DNA of 64,000 nucleotides from Candidatus Pantoea varia (GTDB lineage: Bacteria; Pseudomonadota; Gammaproteobacteria; Enterobacterales; Enterobacteriaceae), in NCBI RefSeq assembly GCF_900115075.1, contig NZ_FOVG01000001.1:1674001-1738000 (forward strand), written 5' to 3'. The first letter of the stretch is position 1, and each line of letters starts with the position of its first letter. Below, piece by piece: positions 35,099 through 44,348 of the stretch. Made by a program: the position numbers and the translations under genes. Below the pieces are notes generated by a model, which saw only the letters and a program-made list of their open reading frames with translations, was not told the DNA's origin and searched no databases.

Positions 35099-35127
35099 TT
35101 TGCCCCCAGCGGCGGGGGCAAATATTT
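35099..35127. terminator. Bidirectional terminator, yecF and AHL synthase
   Basis: TTTGCCCCC (35099-35107) pairs perfectly with GGGGGCAAA (35114-35122). TATTTT follows on the plus strand and AAAGCTT/TTTT on the other side, so it can end both the yecF and the convergent AHL-synthase transcript. Confidence 0.85.
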
Positions 35128-35741
35128 TAACTGTGCGCCTGCCAGTTAACCGAAACGCCCAGCGTTGGCAGGACCTCTTCCGGACTAAAGCGCCGTGTTC
35201 CCCGATACTTCTCCGCCAGCGCTGGCTGAACCACCGGAATACGGATCGCAAACAGATTATCTTCTGACAGAATGAGTCCCGGCGTTAGCGGCTCGTACAC
35301 CACGCCATGCTCTTCAAACATCTTCTCCAGCATCGGCGTTGCCGAACTGATGATGTACTCCATGCCGTTCAGTTCTGCCAGCTGCACCGCGTGCCAGAGA
35401 ATATTCAGCGGCAGTTCAGCATCGACGTCCAGCCGGGCCGAGAAGCGCGACATCTCCCACACTTTCTCATGGCTGAACGGCAGCACGATGCCTTCGCTCT
35501 GCTCAGGTTCGAACCACGGCATCAGACGCGCACAGCCACTGATGCCCTCGCGCGCATTCCATGCAATAAGCCAGGTGACATCTGAACGATCGTAGCGATC
35601 ATATTCCTGTCCTGGCGTGCTCAGGCGTGGCGGTATTGACCACCCTTCACCGCGCGCAAAGACGCTGTAACGGTAGCTGCCGAGTTCGGCAAGCAAAGAG
35701 GATGGCATATCCTTTAATTGCGTTTGCACTATTTTCATCAT
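35127..35741 (-). CDS. Acyl-homoserine-lactone synthase (LuxI family, ExpI/PhzI type)
   Basis: 204-residue LuxI-type synthase that makes an N-acyl-homoserine lactone signal from acyl-ACP and S-adenosylmethionine. Counting from the double ATG at 35741, the invariant R24, F28 and W34 fall in place (YRYSVFARGEGW), followed by EYDRYD, GCARLMPW and VWEMSRF with the conserved Glu and Arg. It is downstream of sdiA on the same strand. Homologues next to sdiA in Pantoea and Erwinia are called ExpI or PhzI and are proposed to be the old partner of SdiA. Confidence 0.9.
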   Translation of the reverse strand: MMKIVQTQLKDMPSSLLAELGSYRYSVFARGEGWSIPPRLSTPGQEYDRYDRSDVTWLIAWNAREGISGCARLMPWFEPEQSEGIVLPFSHEKVWEMSRFSARLDVDAELPLNILWHAVQLAELNGMEYIISSATPMLEKMFEEHGVVYEPLTPGLILSEDNLFAIRIPVVQPALAEKYRGTRRFSPEEVLPTLGVSVNWQAHS

Positions 35742-35831
35742 GCGCCTCTGACATCCCCATATTTGCAATGATTTCTTTGCGCCAGCCTGGCAAAGTCCCG
35801 GCGCAGGGTAGACAACAGACCTGAACAAAGG

Positions 35832-35851
35832 AACTGCCCTATGTAGCAGTT
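35832..35851 (-). promoter_or_regulatory. Lux-box-like palindrome between sdiA and the AHL synthase gene
   Basis: AACTGCCCTATGTAGCAGTT is a 20-base imperfect palindrome with the CTG-N10-CAG core of lux boxes, outer six bases fully symmetrical. It lies just after the sdiA stop and about 90 bases upstream of the synthase start, where an activator or repressor of the synthase would bind. The match is by pattern only. Confidence 0.45.
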
Positions 35852-35859
35852 GTTTATGT

Positions 35860-36582
35860 TCAAATCAGTCCGATTGCGGCTGCGTAGCAGGCAATCTGTG
35901 TTTTATTGGAAACATTGAAACGCTTTTGCATATTTTTTTGGTGAAAGTTAACGGTATGTTCAGAGATGGATAAAATAAGTGAAATTTCGACGGCCGTTTT
36001 TCCTTCATCTGTCCATTTCAAAATTTCCAGCTCACGCTGACTAAACTCTTTTTTTAGTACCATCATTGCATCATCGCTAAAGCGTTCCAGCGTATCCAGG
36101 CTTAGTTCCGCTAAAAGATGTAGTTTCACCTCCAGCTCAGCATGACAGAGCAGGACAGAAATGGGCTGTTGCGACGATATAGATAATATACCAAGGACGC
36201 GATTTGGTGCCATTGCAGAGCAAGAAAATCCGCTCTGTAGCCCATATTCTCTCGCCTCACGCCAAAAATTGCCGGCGTCGCCGAACAGCTCCTGCGTCCA
36301 CGCCGGCCCCCTGCCCGGTCGCTGACACAACCTGAGTACCGGATCGACAGCGTAATAATTCTGCTTCTCATAACGTTTAACCCATAATGTGGGATAGGTG
36401 CTATGCAGATGAATACGCGGCCGGTTAAAAGGCACCGGATGCTGAATCAGAAAGGCAAAATAATCGAAGCCAAATGATTCAGTAAATTGTTGCAATAACG
36501 GCTTCAATTCAGAAGAAGCCTTTAATGCCTGAAATTGTTCTTTCACCTCACTTCGCCAGGCGAAATAGTTTTCAGTACTCAT
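35860..36582 (-). CDS. sdiA: LuxR-type quorum-sensing regulator SdiA
   Basis: 240-residue regulator with an N-terminal autoinducer-binding domain (HPVPFNRPRIHLHSTYPTLWVKRY, with the ligand-contact Trp and VDP Asp) and a C-terminal LuxR helix-turn-helix (FSQRELEILKWTDEGKTAVEISLILSISEHTVNFHQKNMQ). The DNA-binding half is nearly the same as in E. coli SdiA. E. coli SdiA is a solo receptor; here it stands next to a synthase gene, 118 bases upstream in the same direction. Confidence 0.94.
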   Translation of the reverse strand: MSTENYFAWRSEVKEQFQALKASSELKPLLQQFTESFGFDYFAFLIQHPVPFNRPRIHLHSTYPTLWVKRYEKQNYYAVDPVLRLCQRPGRGPAWTQELFGDAGNFWREAREYGLQSGFSCSAMAPNRVLGILSISSQQPISVLLCHAELEVKLHLLAELSLDTLERFSDDAMMVLKKEFSQRELEILKWTDEGKTAVEISLILSISEHTVNFHQKNMQKRFNVSNKTQIACYAAAIGLI

Positions 36583-37750
36583 ATTGCCTCAGCGTTAATT
36601 TCACTCGCTCTTCCGGTATTATTCATTCGGATTCATCGGATAAAATAAATTAGCAGACGAAACTTAATTTATCGCAGGGGATGAATTTTTCATAAATGTA
36701 CAGCCTGTTTAACCTTTTACCGTTGGAGCGCAGTGGAAAAATGTCCCTGCCTTTACAATGTGAGGCCGATCACAGCAATTTCAATCACCCCAGGAGAATA
36801 AGATTTTTCTGATAGGATTTCAATCCCTGAGCTTCATTGCAATTTTATCTTATGCCCAAAAGTTCTGCTGAAAATAGTGAATAGCGCTGCTTATTGTTGA
36901 GTAAATAATGCGTAAACAAGGCGTTAATTAACGCGCCAAAGCGAAGCGGCAGGCGCGAAGTGCTGACATATTTTTTATCAGGAAATAAGCGGGCTACTGT
37001 CATTGTTACCTTAAGTCCAGGTGATGCGCGCCAGCCCTGCGACTGAAGAGCAAATCCTGACTACAGGTAAGCGGCTCGCAGCCCACGCCCTGCGCTTTCG
37101 GGCAACAGACCTGCCTTAATTTTTAGCCTCACTATTTTATGCGAACCGATAGGCTGTAAAACAAGGATATTCTGCCCCTACTTTCGCGCTACTCTCTGCT
37201 AAATCACTTGCCGCCCGCCAGGGTCCCTTATCAGACGGCGGCAAAACAGCCCTCAGTAAAGCCTATCCGGAAAAGTCAGTTTTACTTATCTCCTCTGTCT
37301 GAACCTAAGCCGTGGCGAAGATCACTATTTGTAGCAACAGCACGCAAACAGTGATTCTATTTTGATCAGTTAAATCACTTTACCGATAGTCACGCAACTA
37401 AATTATCTGAAAATAAATGACACGATAAGTTCCGTTCATTTTCCTAATGATACCTTCATTATTTATACGATTAATCTGGCTTATTTTTTCCAGAGAGATC
37501 GTGAAGAGATTTCATTATGCCGTCTGGCATAATGACGCCAGCAATGCTGATATTTTGCACAAGTGATTTATTCTGCAGGCATCGTTTTATTACCACAAAT
37601 GGCACTAAAATACGGTCCTTTATCAGCGTGCTGATCTGCTGGCAGACTATTTCAGCAGTGGATCAGGTTCAGCGATGATCGCTGGAATGAATTTGCCTTC
37701 CCCATCTGAACATTTCTTAACCAAACACGGCCTTAATCCTGCCTGACGAT
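36583..37750. other. 1.17 kb AT-rich non-coding region upstream of sdiA
   Basis: No open frame with a ribosome site or family match. It holds a perfect ten-base inverted repeat TCATTATGCC-GTCT-GGCATAATGA (37512-37535), a 14-base palindrome GCGTTAATTAACGC (36921-36934), an 11-base dyad with one mismatch (37321-37331, 37345-37355) and one TGTACA near 36698. Base composition is lower in GC than the genes. It may carry the sdiA promoter, small RNAs or the remains of a lost gene. Confidence 0.5.
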
Positions 37751-38446
37751 TTATCGGCAATAGCCTGCACCTCGCATACCCAGATGAAAATGTGAGGCGT
37801 GCGCGGCGTTGTAGTCCGGGCCCAGCGCATTGCCGAATACGTCACAGCCGCCACGCCACAGCGTATGGAGCATCGCCGCTTTTTCTTCCGGCTGTTGCCA
37901 GTGACGACTGACCTCTAACCGCCGTCCATCTGCCAGCTGAAAGCCTGTGACATCCCAGGCATCGGCGGTGGCATGCTCACTGAGACGCCCCTGTGTGCGG
38001 TGATAAATGTTACGACAGGCATAGCTGCCAACATGAGTCATTCGTACCAGTGGACTGTGCATATCCCTGGCGGTCTGTTCACGACTGCGCAGCGCATACA
38101 TGGTGCTGGCCACGGCCATCGGACAGCTGGCGAGGAAGCTGCTGCTGAGGCTGACCGGGCCAAATTTCTGAATTCTCAGCGGATGACTGAGCGGGCAATT
38201 CCCTGTTACGGCCGGACGCTCGCTGAAGCTGACCCAGCCCGCCTGTTGAGCACCGCGCATCACCGCCAGACACGCCTCGGGATCGCTGGCCAGCCTTTTC
38301 ATTTTGATCTGCGTCATCCAGCCCGGCGGATCAGTCACAGAGAGGGGCGTAAAAGGATTGAACTGCGGCGGCAGATGCTGCTTCAGCCAGGGCAAGCTGA
38401 CCCATCCCAGCGCGATTAACAGCAAAAACAGGATAAGCGTGCGCAT
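37751..38446 (-). CDS. Extensin-like family protein (possible peptidoglycan peptidase fold)
   Basis: 231-residue protein of the extensin-like C-terminal family. After an N-terminal membrane anchor or signal peptide (LILFLLLIALGWVSLPWL, residues about 3-20) come the family blocks: GNCPLSHPLRI, SSFLASCPMAVAS, HVGSYACRNIY with GRLSEHATADAWDV, and the closing HASHFHLGMRGAGYCR. The His, Asp and SEHATADAWD residues resemble a metal site as in D-Ala-D-Ala peptidases. The ATG at 38446 follows AAGGGG. Likely periplasmic; substrate unknown. Confidence 0.8.
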   Translation of the reverse strand: MRTLILFLLLIALGWVSLPWLKQHLPPQFNPFTPLSVTDPPGWMTQIKMKRLASDPEACLAVMRGAQQAGWVSFSERPAVTGNCPLSHPLRIQKFGPVSLSSSFLASCPMAVASTMYALRSREQTARDMHSPLVRMTHVGSYACRNIYHRTQGRLSEHATADAWDVTGFQLADGRRLEVSRHWQQPEEKAAMLHTLWRGGCDVFGNALGPDYNAAHASHFHLGMRGAGYCR

Positions 38447-38731
38447 AGTCCCCTTTGCAGCATGATGATTAGCAAACGAAAAGTGTAGAAGCTCATCGCC
38501 CTTCACGCTGTCTGCCTGACACAACGTGATGAATCATTACTCAGACTGACGCAGGATTAACCAGAATCGCCTGTAGCGGTCGCATCTGAGCATGGCCGGT
38601 GTCACATCAGGTAAAAAACTGTTACCGGCTTTGGGGTGACTTCCTCTATCTTATCCGACTTGCCCTTGGGCAGACGCCTTAACTAACAGCCAGCAGAGCT
38701 GACACAACATCAAGACAGGAAAGACAATTAT

Positions 38732-40126
38732 ATGGTTGATCAATCTAAAGAAACCGCAGGCGCCCACGACGCGCCCGATAAGCTTCAGCGCAATCTGCAC
38801 AACCGCCACATTCAGCTCATCGCCATTGGGGGTGCTATCGGCACCGGCCTGTTTATGGGCTCCGGTAAAACCATCAGTCTGGCCGGCCCCTCGATCATTT
38901 TCGTCTACATGATCATCGGCTTTATGCTGTTCTTTGTGATGCGCGCCATGGGGGAGTTGCTGCTCTCCAACCTTGAGTACAAATCCTTCAGCGATTTTGC
39001 CGCCGATCTGCTTGGTCCGTGGGCAGGCTATTTTACCGGCTGGACTTACTGGTTCTGCTGGGTGGTGACCGGCATTGCCGACGTGGTAGCCATCAGCGCC
39101 TATTTTCAGCTCTGGTTCCCGGGCTTCTCGATCTGGATGAGCGCCCTGCTCTGTGTGGTCGTTTTTCTGGCACTTAACATTGCCACCGTTAAGCTGTTTG
39201 GCGAGATGGAATTCTGGTTCGCGATTATTAAAATCGTCGCCATTGTGGCGCTGATCGTGACCGGCATCGTACTGGTATCAATTCACTATCCTTCACCGGG
39301 TGGCGGCACGGCGGCACTGAGCAACATCTGGGATCACGGCGGGATGTTCCCAAAAGGACTCAGCGGCTTCTTTGCCGGGTTCCAGATTGCGGTGTTTGCC
39401 TTTGTCGGCATTGAACTGGTGGGCACGGCAGCCGCTGAAACTCACGATCCGCATAAAGTCTTACCGCGCGCGATCAATGCGATTCCCCTGCGGGTAATTA
39501 TGTTCTACGTGCTGGCGCTGATGGTGATTATGGCGGTAACGCCGTGGACCCAGGTAATGGCCGATCGCAGTCCGTTTGTTGAGATGTTCGTACTGATTGG
39601 TCTGCCTGCTGCCGCAAGTATCGTCAACTTTGTGGTGCTGACCTCCGCCGCCTCCTCCGCCAACAGCGGCATCTTCTCCACCAGTCGTATGTTGTATGGC
39701 CTGTCACAGCAGGGTGTGGCGAGTCGCGCCTTTGGCCGACTCTCTGCCCGTGCAGTACCCACCACCGGCCTGTTTTTCTCCTGCTTCTGCCTGCTGATTG
39801 GCGTGGCGTTGATCTACCTGATTCCGGATGTGATGAAGGTCTTTACGCTGGTGACCACCGTTTCGGCCATTCTGTTTATGTTCGTCTGGACCATCATTCT
39901 GTGCAGCTATCTGGCTTACCGTAAAAAGCATCCGCAGCGCCACGCGGAATCGGCATTTAAGATGCCGCTCGGCAAGTTCATGTGCTGGGTCTGCATGGCC
40001 TTCTTTGCGTTTGTGCTGGTGCTGCTGACGCTGCAAGAAGATACCCGCCAGGCGCTGATGGTGACGCCACTCTGGTTTGCTCTGCTGGGTGTGGGCTGGA
40101 TGCTGCGTACTCGCCGCAGCCGCTAG
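38732..40126 (+). CDS. cycA: CycA, D-serine/D-alanine/glycine:H+ symporter
   Basis: 464-residue amino-acid permease of the APC superfamily, 12 membrane helices. The N-terminal half (NRHIQLIAIGGAIGTGLFMGSGKTISLAGPS and LLSNLEYKSFSDFA) is nearly identical with E. coli CycA, and the end KFMCWVCMAFFAFVLVLLTL agrees. It imports glycine, D-alanine, D-serine and D-cycloserine. In E. coli the mRNA is a GcvB target. It has its own terminator and no operon partner here. Confidence 0.95.
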   Translation: MVDQSKETAGAHDAPDKLQRNLHNRHIQLIAIGGAIGTGLFMGSGKTISLAGPSIIFVYMIIGFMLFFVMRAMGELLLSNLEYKSFSDFAADLLGPWAGYFTGWTYWFCWVVTGIADVVAISAYFQLWFPGFSIWMSALLCVVVFLALNIATVKLFGEMEFWFAIIKIVAIVALIVTGIVLVSIHYPSPGGGTAALSNIWDHGGMFPKGLSGFFAGFQIAVFAFVGIELVGTAAAETHDPHKVLPRAINAIPLRVIMFYVLALMVIMAVTPWTQVMADRSPFVEMFVLIGLPAAASIVNFVVLTSAASSANSGIFSTSRMLYGLSQQGVASRAFGRLSARAVPTTGLFFSCFCLLIGVALIYLIPDVMKVFTLVTTVSAILFMFVWTIILCSYLAYRKKHPQRHAESAFKMPLGKFMCWVCMAFFAFVLVLLTLQEDTRQALMVTPLWFALLGVGWMLRTRRSR

Positions 40127-40142
40127 TCGGTAACAGCATGAT

Positions 40143-40174
40143 AAAAGCCCGGTCACCTGACCGGGCTTTTTTTT
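40143..40174. terminator. Terminator shared by cycA and the convergent ydjM-like gene
   Basis: AGCCCGGTCA (40146-40155) pairs with TGACCGGGCT (40158-40167), with AAAA before and TTTTTTTT after, so it works in both directions. It lies 17 bases after the cycA stop. Confidence 0.92.
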
Positions 40175-41147
40175 ACAGACGCTCACCCAGCGCAGAGAAA
40201 ATGGCGGACAACGAGGGACGTTCATAAGGTAAGCGCTGCGGCCGCGCATCGGGCTGCTGAGGCGTGCCCAGACCAAAGGTGAAGGTATAGTTATCGCCTT
40301 CACCCATGCGCAGATCGGCAATCGTCGTCTGCCCGTCCTGCTCACGCAGGGCATAGAAGCCGTGGCTGAACCAGGCGACACGTTCGGCATACCAGCTACC
40401 CCGGAAGGCGTCGAACAGCTCAGGGTGACGCGGATACCACGTGACCTGCAGCGGCCGCGAGGGCGATAACAGCGACCAGTAAGCTTCTCCGTAGCGATCC
40501 GGCGTCATAATCACGCTGCGCCAGACCAGCGTGTTAAAAGCCGTCGGCGTCACCAGCACTTTACCGGCCGCAATGCCCTGCTCCGTCAGCGAATCACGAA
40601 TCTGCCAGCCTGCTACGCCCTGAATCACCACACTCCAGACCAGATACAGTGTACTCAGCGTCAGTCCGACGCAGTTTCCACGCAAACCCTTGTCACCGCG
40701 CCGCCAGAGCGCGATGCACAACCCTATAAGCAACGGCAGCGTATAGAGGGGATCGACGATATAGATACTGCCGATGGCATAGGGATAATCGGTGACTGGC
40801 AGACCAAGCTGGGTGCCATAAACCGTCATTAAATCGAGCAACGGGTGAGTAATCAGCGCCAGCCAGATTGCGGGCCACCAGAGCGGCCATTTCACCCGCT
40901 GACGAAACAATCCCGCGACGAGCCAGGCAATCAGTGGCGATGCAAGCGTGAGCCAGAGCAGCGCATGCGTTTCCGTACGATGCAGAGTCATGTTGCGTAT
41001 TGCATCGCCGTGGTCAATAAACACATCGAGATCGGGTAAGGTGCCGCAGACGCCGCCCACCAGCGCGGCCTGCCAGACCGGCACGCGACGTCGCATCACG
41101 GCGACACTGACCGAGGCACCCATAACGAACTGCGAAACAGAATCCAT
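40173..41147 (-). CDS. YdjM-like inner-membrane protein (DUF457, metal-dependent hydrolase family)
   Basis: 324-residue membrane protein with about four to five helices in the first 190 residues. It has the family's HRTETHALLW and ITHPLLDLMTVYGTQ blocks with conserved His and Asp that may bind metal, and a long soluble C-terminal part. In E. coli, YdjM is an SOS-regulated protein of unknown function; no LexA box is seen before this gene. It ends at the cycA terminator. Confidence 0.78.
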   Translation of the reverse strand: MDSVSQFVMGASVSVAVMRRRVPVWQAALVGGVCGTLPDLDVFIDHGDAIRNMTLHRTETHALLWLTLASPLIAWLVAGLFRQRVKWPLWWPAIWLALITHPLLDLMTVYGTQLGLPVTDYPYAIGSIYIVDPLYTLPLLIGLCIALWRRGDKGLRGNCVGLTLSTLYLVWSVVIQGVAGWQIRDSLTEQGIAAGKVLVTPTAFNTLVWRSVIMTPDRYGEAYWSLLSPSRPLQVTWYPRHPELFDAFRGSWYAERVAWFSHGFYALREQDGQTTIADLRMGEGDNYTFTFGLGTPQQPDARPQRLPYERPSLSAIFSALGERL

Positions 41148-41185
41148 TGATTAACTCCGTCACTGAGCGGTGAATGTGTCCTGAA

Positions 41186-41821
41186 TTAGCGAACGCGAAT
41201 CCCTTCAATGATCATGCGCTGAACGTTATCAACGGCCTGGTCGAAAAACGCCGGATCGCTGAGCGTCTGGCCGGTAACGGCTTCGACCTGGGTAGCAAAA
41301 TCGGCGTAGTGCTGCGTGGTGGCCCACAGCATAAAGATCAGATGCTGTGGCTGTACGCCCGCCAGCCGTCCTTCATCAATCCAGCGTTCAATAATGGCTG
41401 CCTTGTCATCCACCAGCTGCTTCAGATCGCCCGCCAGCTCCCCTTTCAGCAGCGGTGCGCCCTGAAGCATCTCCAGACAGAACAGCCGGGAAGCCTGAGG
41501 ATGATCGCGCGACACCTCCAGCTTGAGCCGGATGTAGCGCCGGATGGCGACCAGCGGATCCTGATCGTGCGCCAGCGCGCGCAACGGCGCCAGCCAGACA
41601 TCCAGTATCTGTTTGAGCACGGCGACATAGAGCACTTCTTTTGAAGGAAAATAGTAGAGCAGATTGGTTTTAGAGACATCGGCCAGCTCGGCCACCTTAT
41701 CGAGGCTGGTGCCATGAATGCCAAACTGTGAGAAGAAGGTTAATGCCGCCTCCAGTATCGCGGCCCGCTTCGCGGCGACCGCACGCGAACGACGCGTTGG
41801 CTTTTTTTCATCGGTATTCAC
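41186..41821 (-). CDS. rutR: RutR, TetR-type pyrimidine-utilisation regulator
   Basis: 211-residue TetR-family repressor: N-terminal helix-turn-helix (AILEAALTFFSQFGIHGTSLDKVAELADVSKTNLLYYFPSKEVLY) and C-terminal ligand domain. In E. coli RutR holds the rut operon off until uracil or thymine binds. It is divergent from rutA, and its consensus operator is found in the space between, so the same arrangement applies. Confidence 0.94.
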   Translation of the reverse strand: MNTDEKKPTRRSRAVAAKRAAILEAALTFFSQFGIHGTSLDKVAELADVSKTNLLYYFPSKEVLYVAVLKQILDVWLAPLRALAHDQDPLVAIRRYIRLKLEVSRDHPQASRLFCLEMLQGAPLLKGELAGDLKQLVDDKAAIIERWIDEGRLAGVQPQHLIFMLWATTQHYADFATQVEAVTGQTLSDPAFFDQAVDNVQRMIIEGIRVR

Positions 41822-41910
41822 ACATTTACCTCATCCATCTGGTGTCAGCGCATCATAGCAAAGGGATTCATCGCTGCCCAATCCGCACCCTGCACCTTTT
41901 TTGCTCAGCC

Positions 41911-41927
41911 TGCATGCAAAACGTGCA
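41911..41927 (+). promoter_or_regulatory. Possible NtrC site upstream of rutA
   Basis: GCAT-N7-GTGC (41912-41926, within TGCA...TGCA) matches the NtrC dyad GCAC-N7-GTGC with one change. It lies about 100 bases upstream of the sigma-54 promoter, the usual distance for NtrC sites. Only one such site is clear, so the call is tentative. Confidence 0.4.
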
Positions 41928-41934
41928 GGCAATT

Positions 41935-41950
41935 TTGACCAGATGGTCTG
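41935..41950 (+). promoter_or_regulatory. RutR operator
   Basis: TTGACCAGATGGTCTG matches the RutR consensus TTGACCA-N2-TGGTCAA in 13 of 14 defined bases or nearly so. It lies between rutR and rutA, 74 bases upstream of the sigma-54 promoter. RutR bound here would block activation of rut when uracil is absent. Confidence 0.85.
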
Positions 41951-42023
41951 AAATGGACCCGTTACTCCACATAATTCTTCCGGGTTATCTTTAACTCGTT
42001 GTTATTTAAAAAGATAAAAAATG

Positions 42024-42039
42024 TGGCACACAGTTTGCA
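42024..42039 (+). promoter_or_regulatory. Sigma-54 promoter of the rut operon
   Basis: TGGCACACAGTTTGCA has TGGCAC and TTGCA at exactly the -24/-12 spacing of a sigma-54 promoter. Transcription would start near 42051, 77 bases before rutA. It agrees with the nitrogen-starvation (NtrC) control of rut in E. coli. Confidence 0.9.
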
Positions 42040-42127
42040 GAATTGTGACTGAGCGCAGCCCACAGGGACGTAGCAGGATGCAGTGCAGCGCGTGAAACAC
42101 CTTTCCCCCATCGCAACGAGGTTTCAC

Positions 42128-43219
42128 ATGAAGATAGGCGTCTTTATTCCGATTGGTAACAATGGCTGGCTGATTTCGTCCAATGCACCGCAGTACATGC
42201 CGACCTTTGAACTGAACAAAGCCATCGTGCTGAAAGCAGAGCATTACCATTTCGACTTTGCGCTCTCGATGATCAAACTGCGCGGCTTCGGCGGAAAAAC
42301 AGAATTCTGGGATCATAACCTGGAGTCATTCACCCTGATGGCGGGCCTGGCGGCGGTCACATCACGTATTGAGATCTACGCCACCGCGGCCACCCTGACG
42401 CTGCCTCCGGCGATTGTAGCGCGCATGGCATCCACTATTGATTCCATTTCAGGCGGTCGTTTCGGCGTTAACCTGGTGACCGGCTGGCAGAAACCAGAAT
42501 ATGAGCAGATGGGAATGTGGCCGGGCGATGAGTACTTCGGCAGCCGTTACGCTTATCTGACCGAGTACGTTACCGTGCTGCGCGACCTGTGGGGCACCGG
42601 AAAATCGGACTTTAAAGGTGAGTTCTTCACCATGAACGACTGCCGCGTCAGTCCGCAGCCGCAGCGCCCAATGAAAGTGATCTGCGCCGGACAGAGCGAT
42701 GCGGGTATGGCCTTCTCCGCTCAGCACGCCGATTACAACTTCTGCTTCGGCAAAGGCGTGAATACGCCTTCTGCGTTCAGCCCGACCTCGGTTCGCATGA
42801 AGCAGGCCGCCGAGAAAGCGGGCCGCGATGTCGGCTCCTATGTGCTGTTTATGATCATTGCAGCTGAAACAGATGAAGAAGCGCGGGCTAAGTGGGAACA
42901 CTACAAAGCCGGTGCGGATGAAGAGGCGCTCTCGTGGCTTACTACCCAGAGTCAGCAGGACACCAAATCAGGCAGCGACACCAATGTGCGCCAGATGGCG
43001 GATCCGACCTCGGCCGTCAATATCAATATGGGCACCCTGGTAGGTTCTTATGCCAGCGTGGCGCGGATGCTGGATGAAGTGGCGCAGGTTGAAGGCACTC
43101 ACGGCGTGCTGCTGACCTTTGATGATTTCCTGGAAGGTATTGAGAACTTCGGTCAGCACATTCAGCCGCTGATGGCCTGTCGCAGCGCCCTGCTCGACGC
43201 ACAGCAGGAGGTCGCATAA
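42128..43219 (+). CDS. rutA: RutA, pyrimidine monooxygenase
   Basis: 363-residue flavin-dependent luciferase-family enzyme that opens the uracil ring between N3 and C4 with O2, using reduced FMN from RutF. The N-terminal [24 protein letters not shown] and the [21 protein letters not shown] block are near identical to E. coli RutA. The ATG at 42128 follows ACGAGG; the frame upstream is not conserved. It overlaps rutB by one base. Confidence 0.96.
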   Translation: MKIGVFIPIGNNGWLISSNAPQYMPTFELNKAIVLKAEHYHFDFALSMIKLRGFGGKTEFWDHNLESFTLMAGLAAVTSRIEIYATAATLTLPPAIVARMASTIDSISGGRFGVNLVTGWQKPEYEQMGMWPGDEYFGSRYAYLTEYVTVLRDLWGTGKSDFKGEFFTMNDCRVSPQPQRPMKVICAGQSDAGMAFSAQHADYNFCFGKGVNTPSAFSPTSVRMKQAAEKAGRDVGSYVLFMIIAAETDEEARAKWEHYKAGADEEALSWLTTQSQQDTKSGSDTNVRQMADPTSAVNINMGTLVGSYASVARMLDEVAQVEGTHGVLLTFDDFLEGIENFGQHIQPLMACRSALLDAQQEVA

Positions 43220-43932
43220 TGAGTACCGTTTATTGTGCCCACACACCGGATGTTCCGCAGGTTGAACTGCCGGCGCGACCCGAGCCGATCGCCTTTCCGC
43301 CTGGCCAGACGGCGCTGATTGTCGTGGATATGCAGAATGCCTACGCCACCGAAGGTGGCTACCTCGACCTGGCGGGCTTCGATGTTTCCGCCACGAAACC
43401 GGTCATTGCGAAGATCCATCAGGCCGTGACGGCGGCCCGTGCGGCTGGCGTTCAGATCATCTGGTTCCAGAATGGCTGGGACAGTGACTATGTTGAAGCC
43501 GGTGACGCCGGTTCACCCAACTTCCACAAATCAAATGCGCTGAAAACCATGCGTAAACGGCCTGAACTGCAGGGTTCACTGCTGTCGAAAGGCGGCTGGG
43601 ATTACGCGCTGGTCGATGAGCTGGTGCCACAAGCCGTTGACATCGTGCTGCCAAAATCACGCTACAGCGGCTTCTATAACACCCCGCTCGACAGCATGCT
43701 GCGCAGTCGCGGAATCCGTCATCTGATTTTCACCGGCATCGCCACCAACGTCTGTGTGGAATCCACCCTGCGCGACGGCTTCTTCCTGGAGTACTTCGGC
43801 GTGGTGCTGGAAGACGCCACGTATCAGGCTGGCCCGCCCTTTGCTCAGCAGGCGGCGCTGTTCAATATCGAAACCTTTTTTGGCTGGGTATCGGATGTCG
43901 ATACCTTCTGCGAAAGCCTGAATACCCGCTAA
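43219..43932 (+). CDS. rutB: RutB, ureidoacrylate amidohydrolase
   Basis: 237-residue isochorismatase-fold hydrolase that cleaves (Z)-3-ureidoacrylate peracid or ureidoacrylate to aminoacrylate and carbamate. Catalytic Asp in VVDMQNAY, Lys in LPKSRYSGF and Cys in [14 protein letters not shown] are all present. It starts at the last base of the rutA stop and is followed by rutC after 20 bases. Confidence 0.95.
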   Translation: MSTVYCAHTPDVPQVELPARPEPIAFPPGQTALIVVDMQNAYATEGGYLDLAGFDVSATKPVIAKIHQAVTAARAAGVQIIWFQNGWDSDYVEAGDAGSPNFHKSNALKTMRKRPELQGSLLSKGGWDYALVDELVPQAVDIVLPKSRYSGFYNTPLDSMLRSRGIRHLIFTGIATNVCVESTLRDGFFLEYFGVVLEDATYQAGPPFAQQAALFNIETFFGWVSDVDTFCESLNTR

Positions 43933-43952
43933 TCCACTAAGAGGACGTCGCA

Positions 43953-44348
43953 ATGCCGAAAAGTATTATTGTTCCGCCGGGCACCACCACACCCATCGCC
44001 CCGTTTGTCCCCGGCACGCTGGCGGATGGCGTGGTCTATGTCTCGGGTACGCTGCCGTTTGATGGTGACAATAATGTGGTGCATGTGGGGGATGCCGCCG
44101 CGCAGACCCGCCACGTGCTGGAAACCATTAAAAAGGTGATTGAGACCGCCGGTGGCAGCATGGCCGATGTGACATTTAACTCGATCTTTATCACCGACTG
44201 GTCGAACTACGCCGCGGTGAATCAGGTTTATGCCGAATACTTCCCCGGTGAAAAGCCTGCCCGTTTCTGTATTCAGTGCGGGCTGGTCAAGCCTGACGCG
44301 CTGATTGAGATCGCCAGCGTGGCACACATCGGCAAGCCGGAGGTCTGA
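43953..44348 (+). CDS. rutC: RutC, RidA-family 3-aminoacrylate deaminase
   Basis: 131-residue RidA/YjgF protein. The family Arg in [30 protein letters not shown] is in place. It deaminates aminoacrylate to malonic semialdehyde. It starts after GAGGACG and overlaps rutD by one base. Confidence 0.94.
   Translation: MPKSIIVPPGTTTPIAPFVPGTLADGVVYVSGTLPFDGDNNVVHVGDAAAQTRHVLETIKKVIETAGGSMADVTFNSIFITDWSNYAAVNQVYAEYFPGEKPARFCIQCGLVKPDALIEIASVAHIGKPEV

Noticed and set aside
40173..41200. SOS (LexA) control of the ydjM-like gene
   Set aside because: E. coli ydjM is LexA-controlled, but no CTGT-N8-ACAG box is seen in front of this gene.
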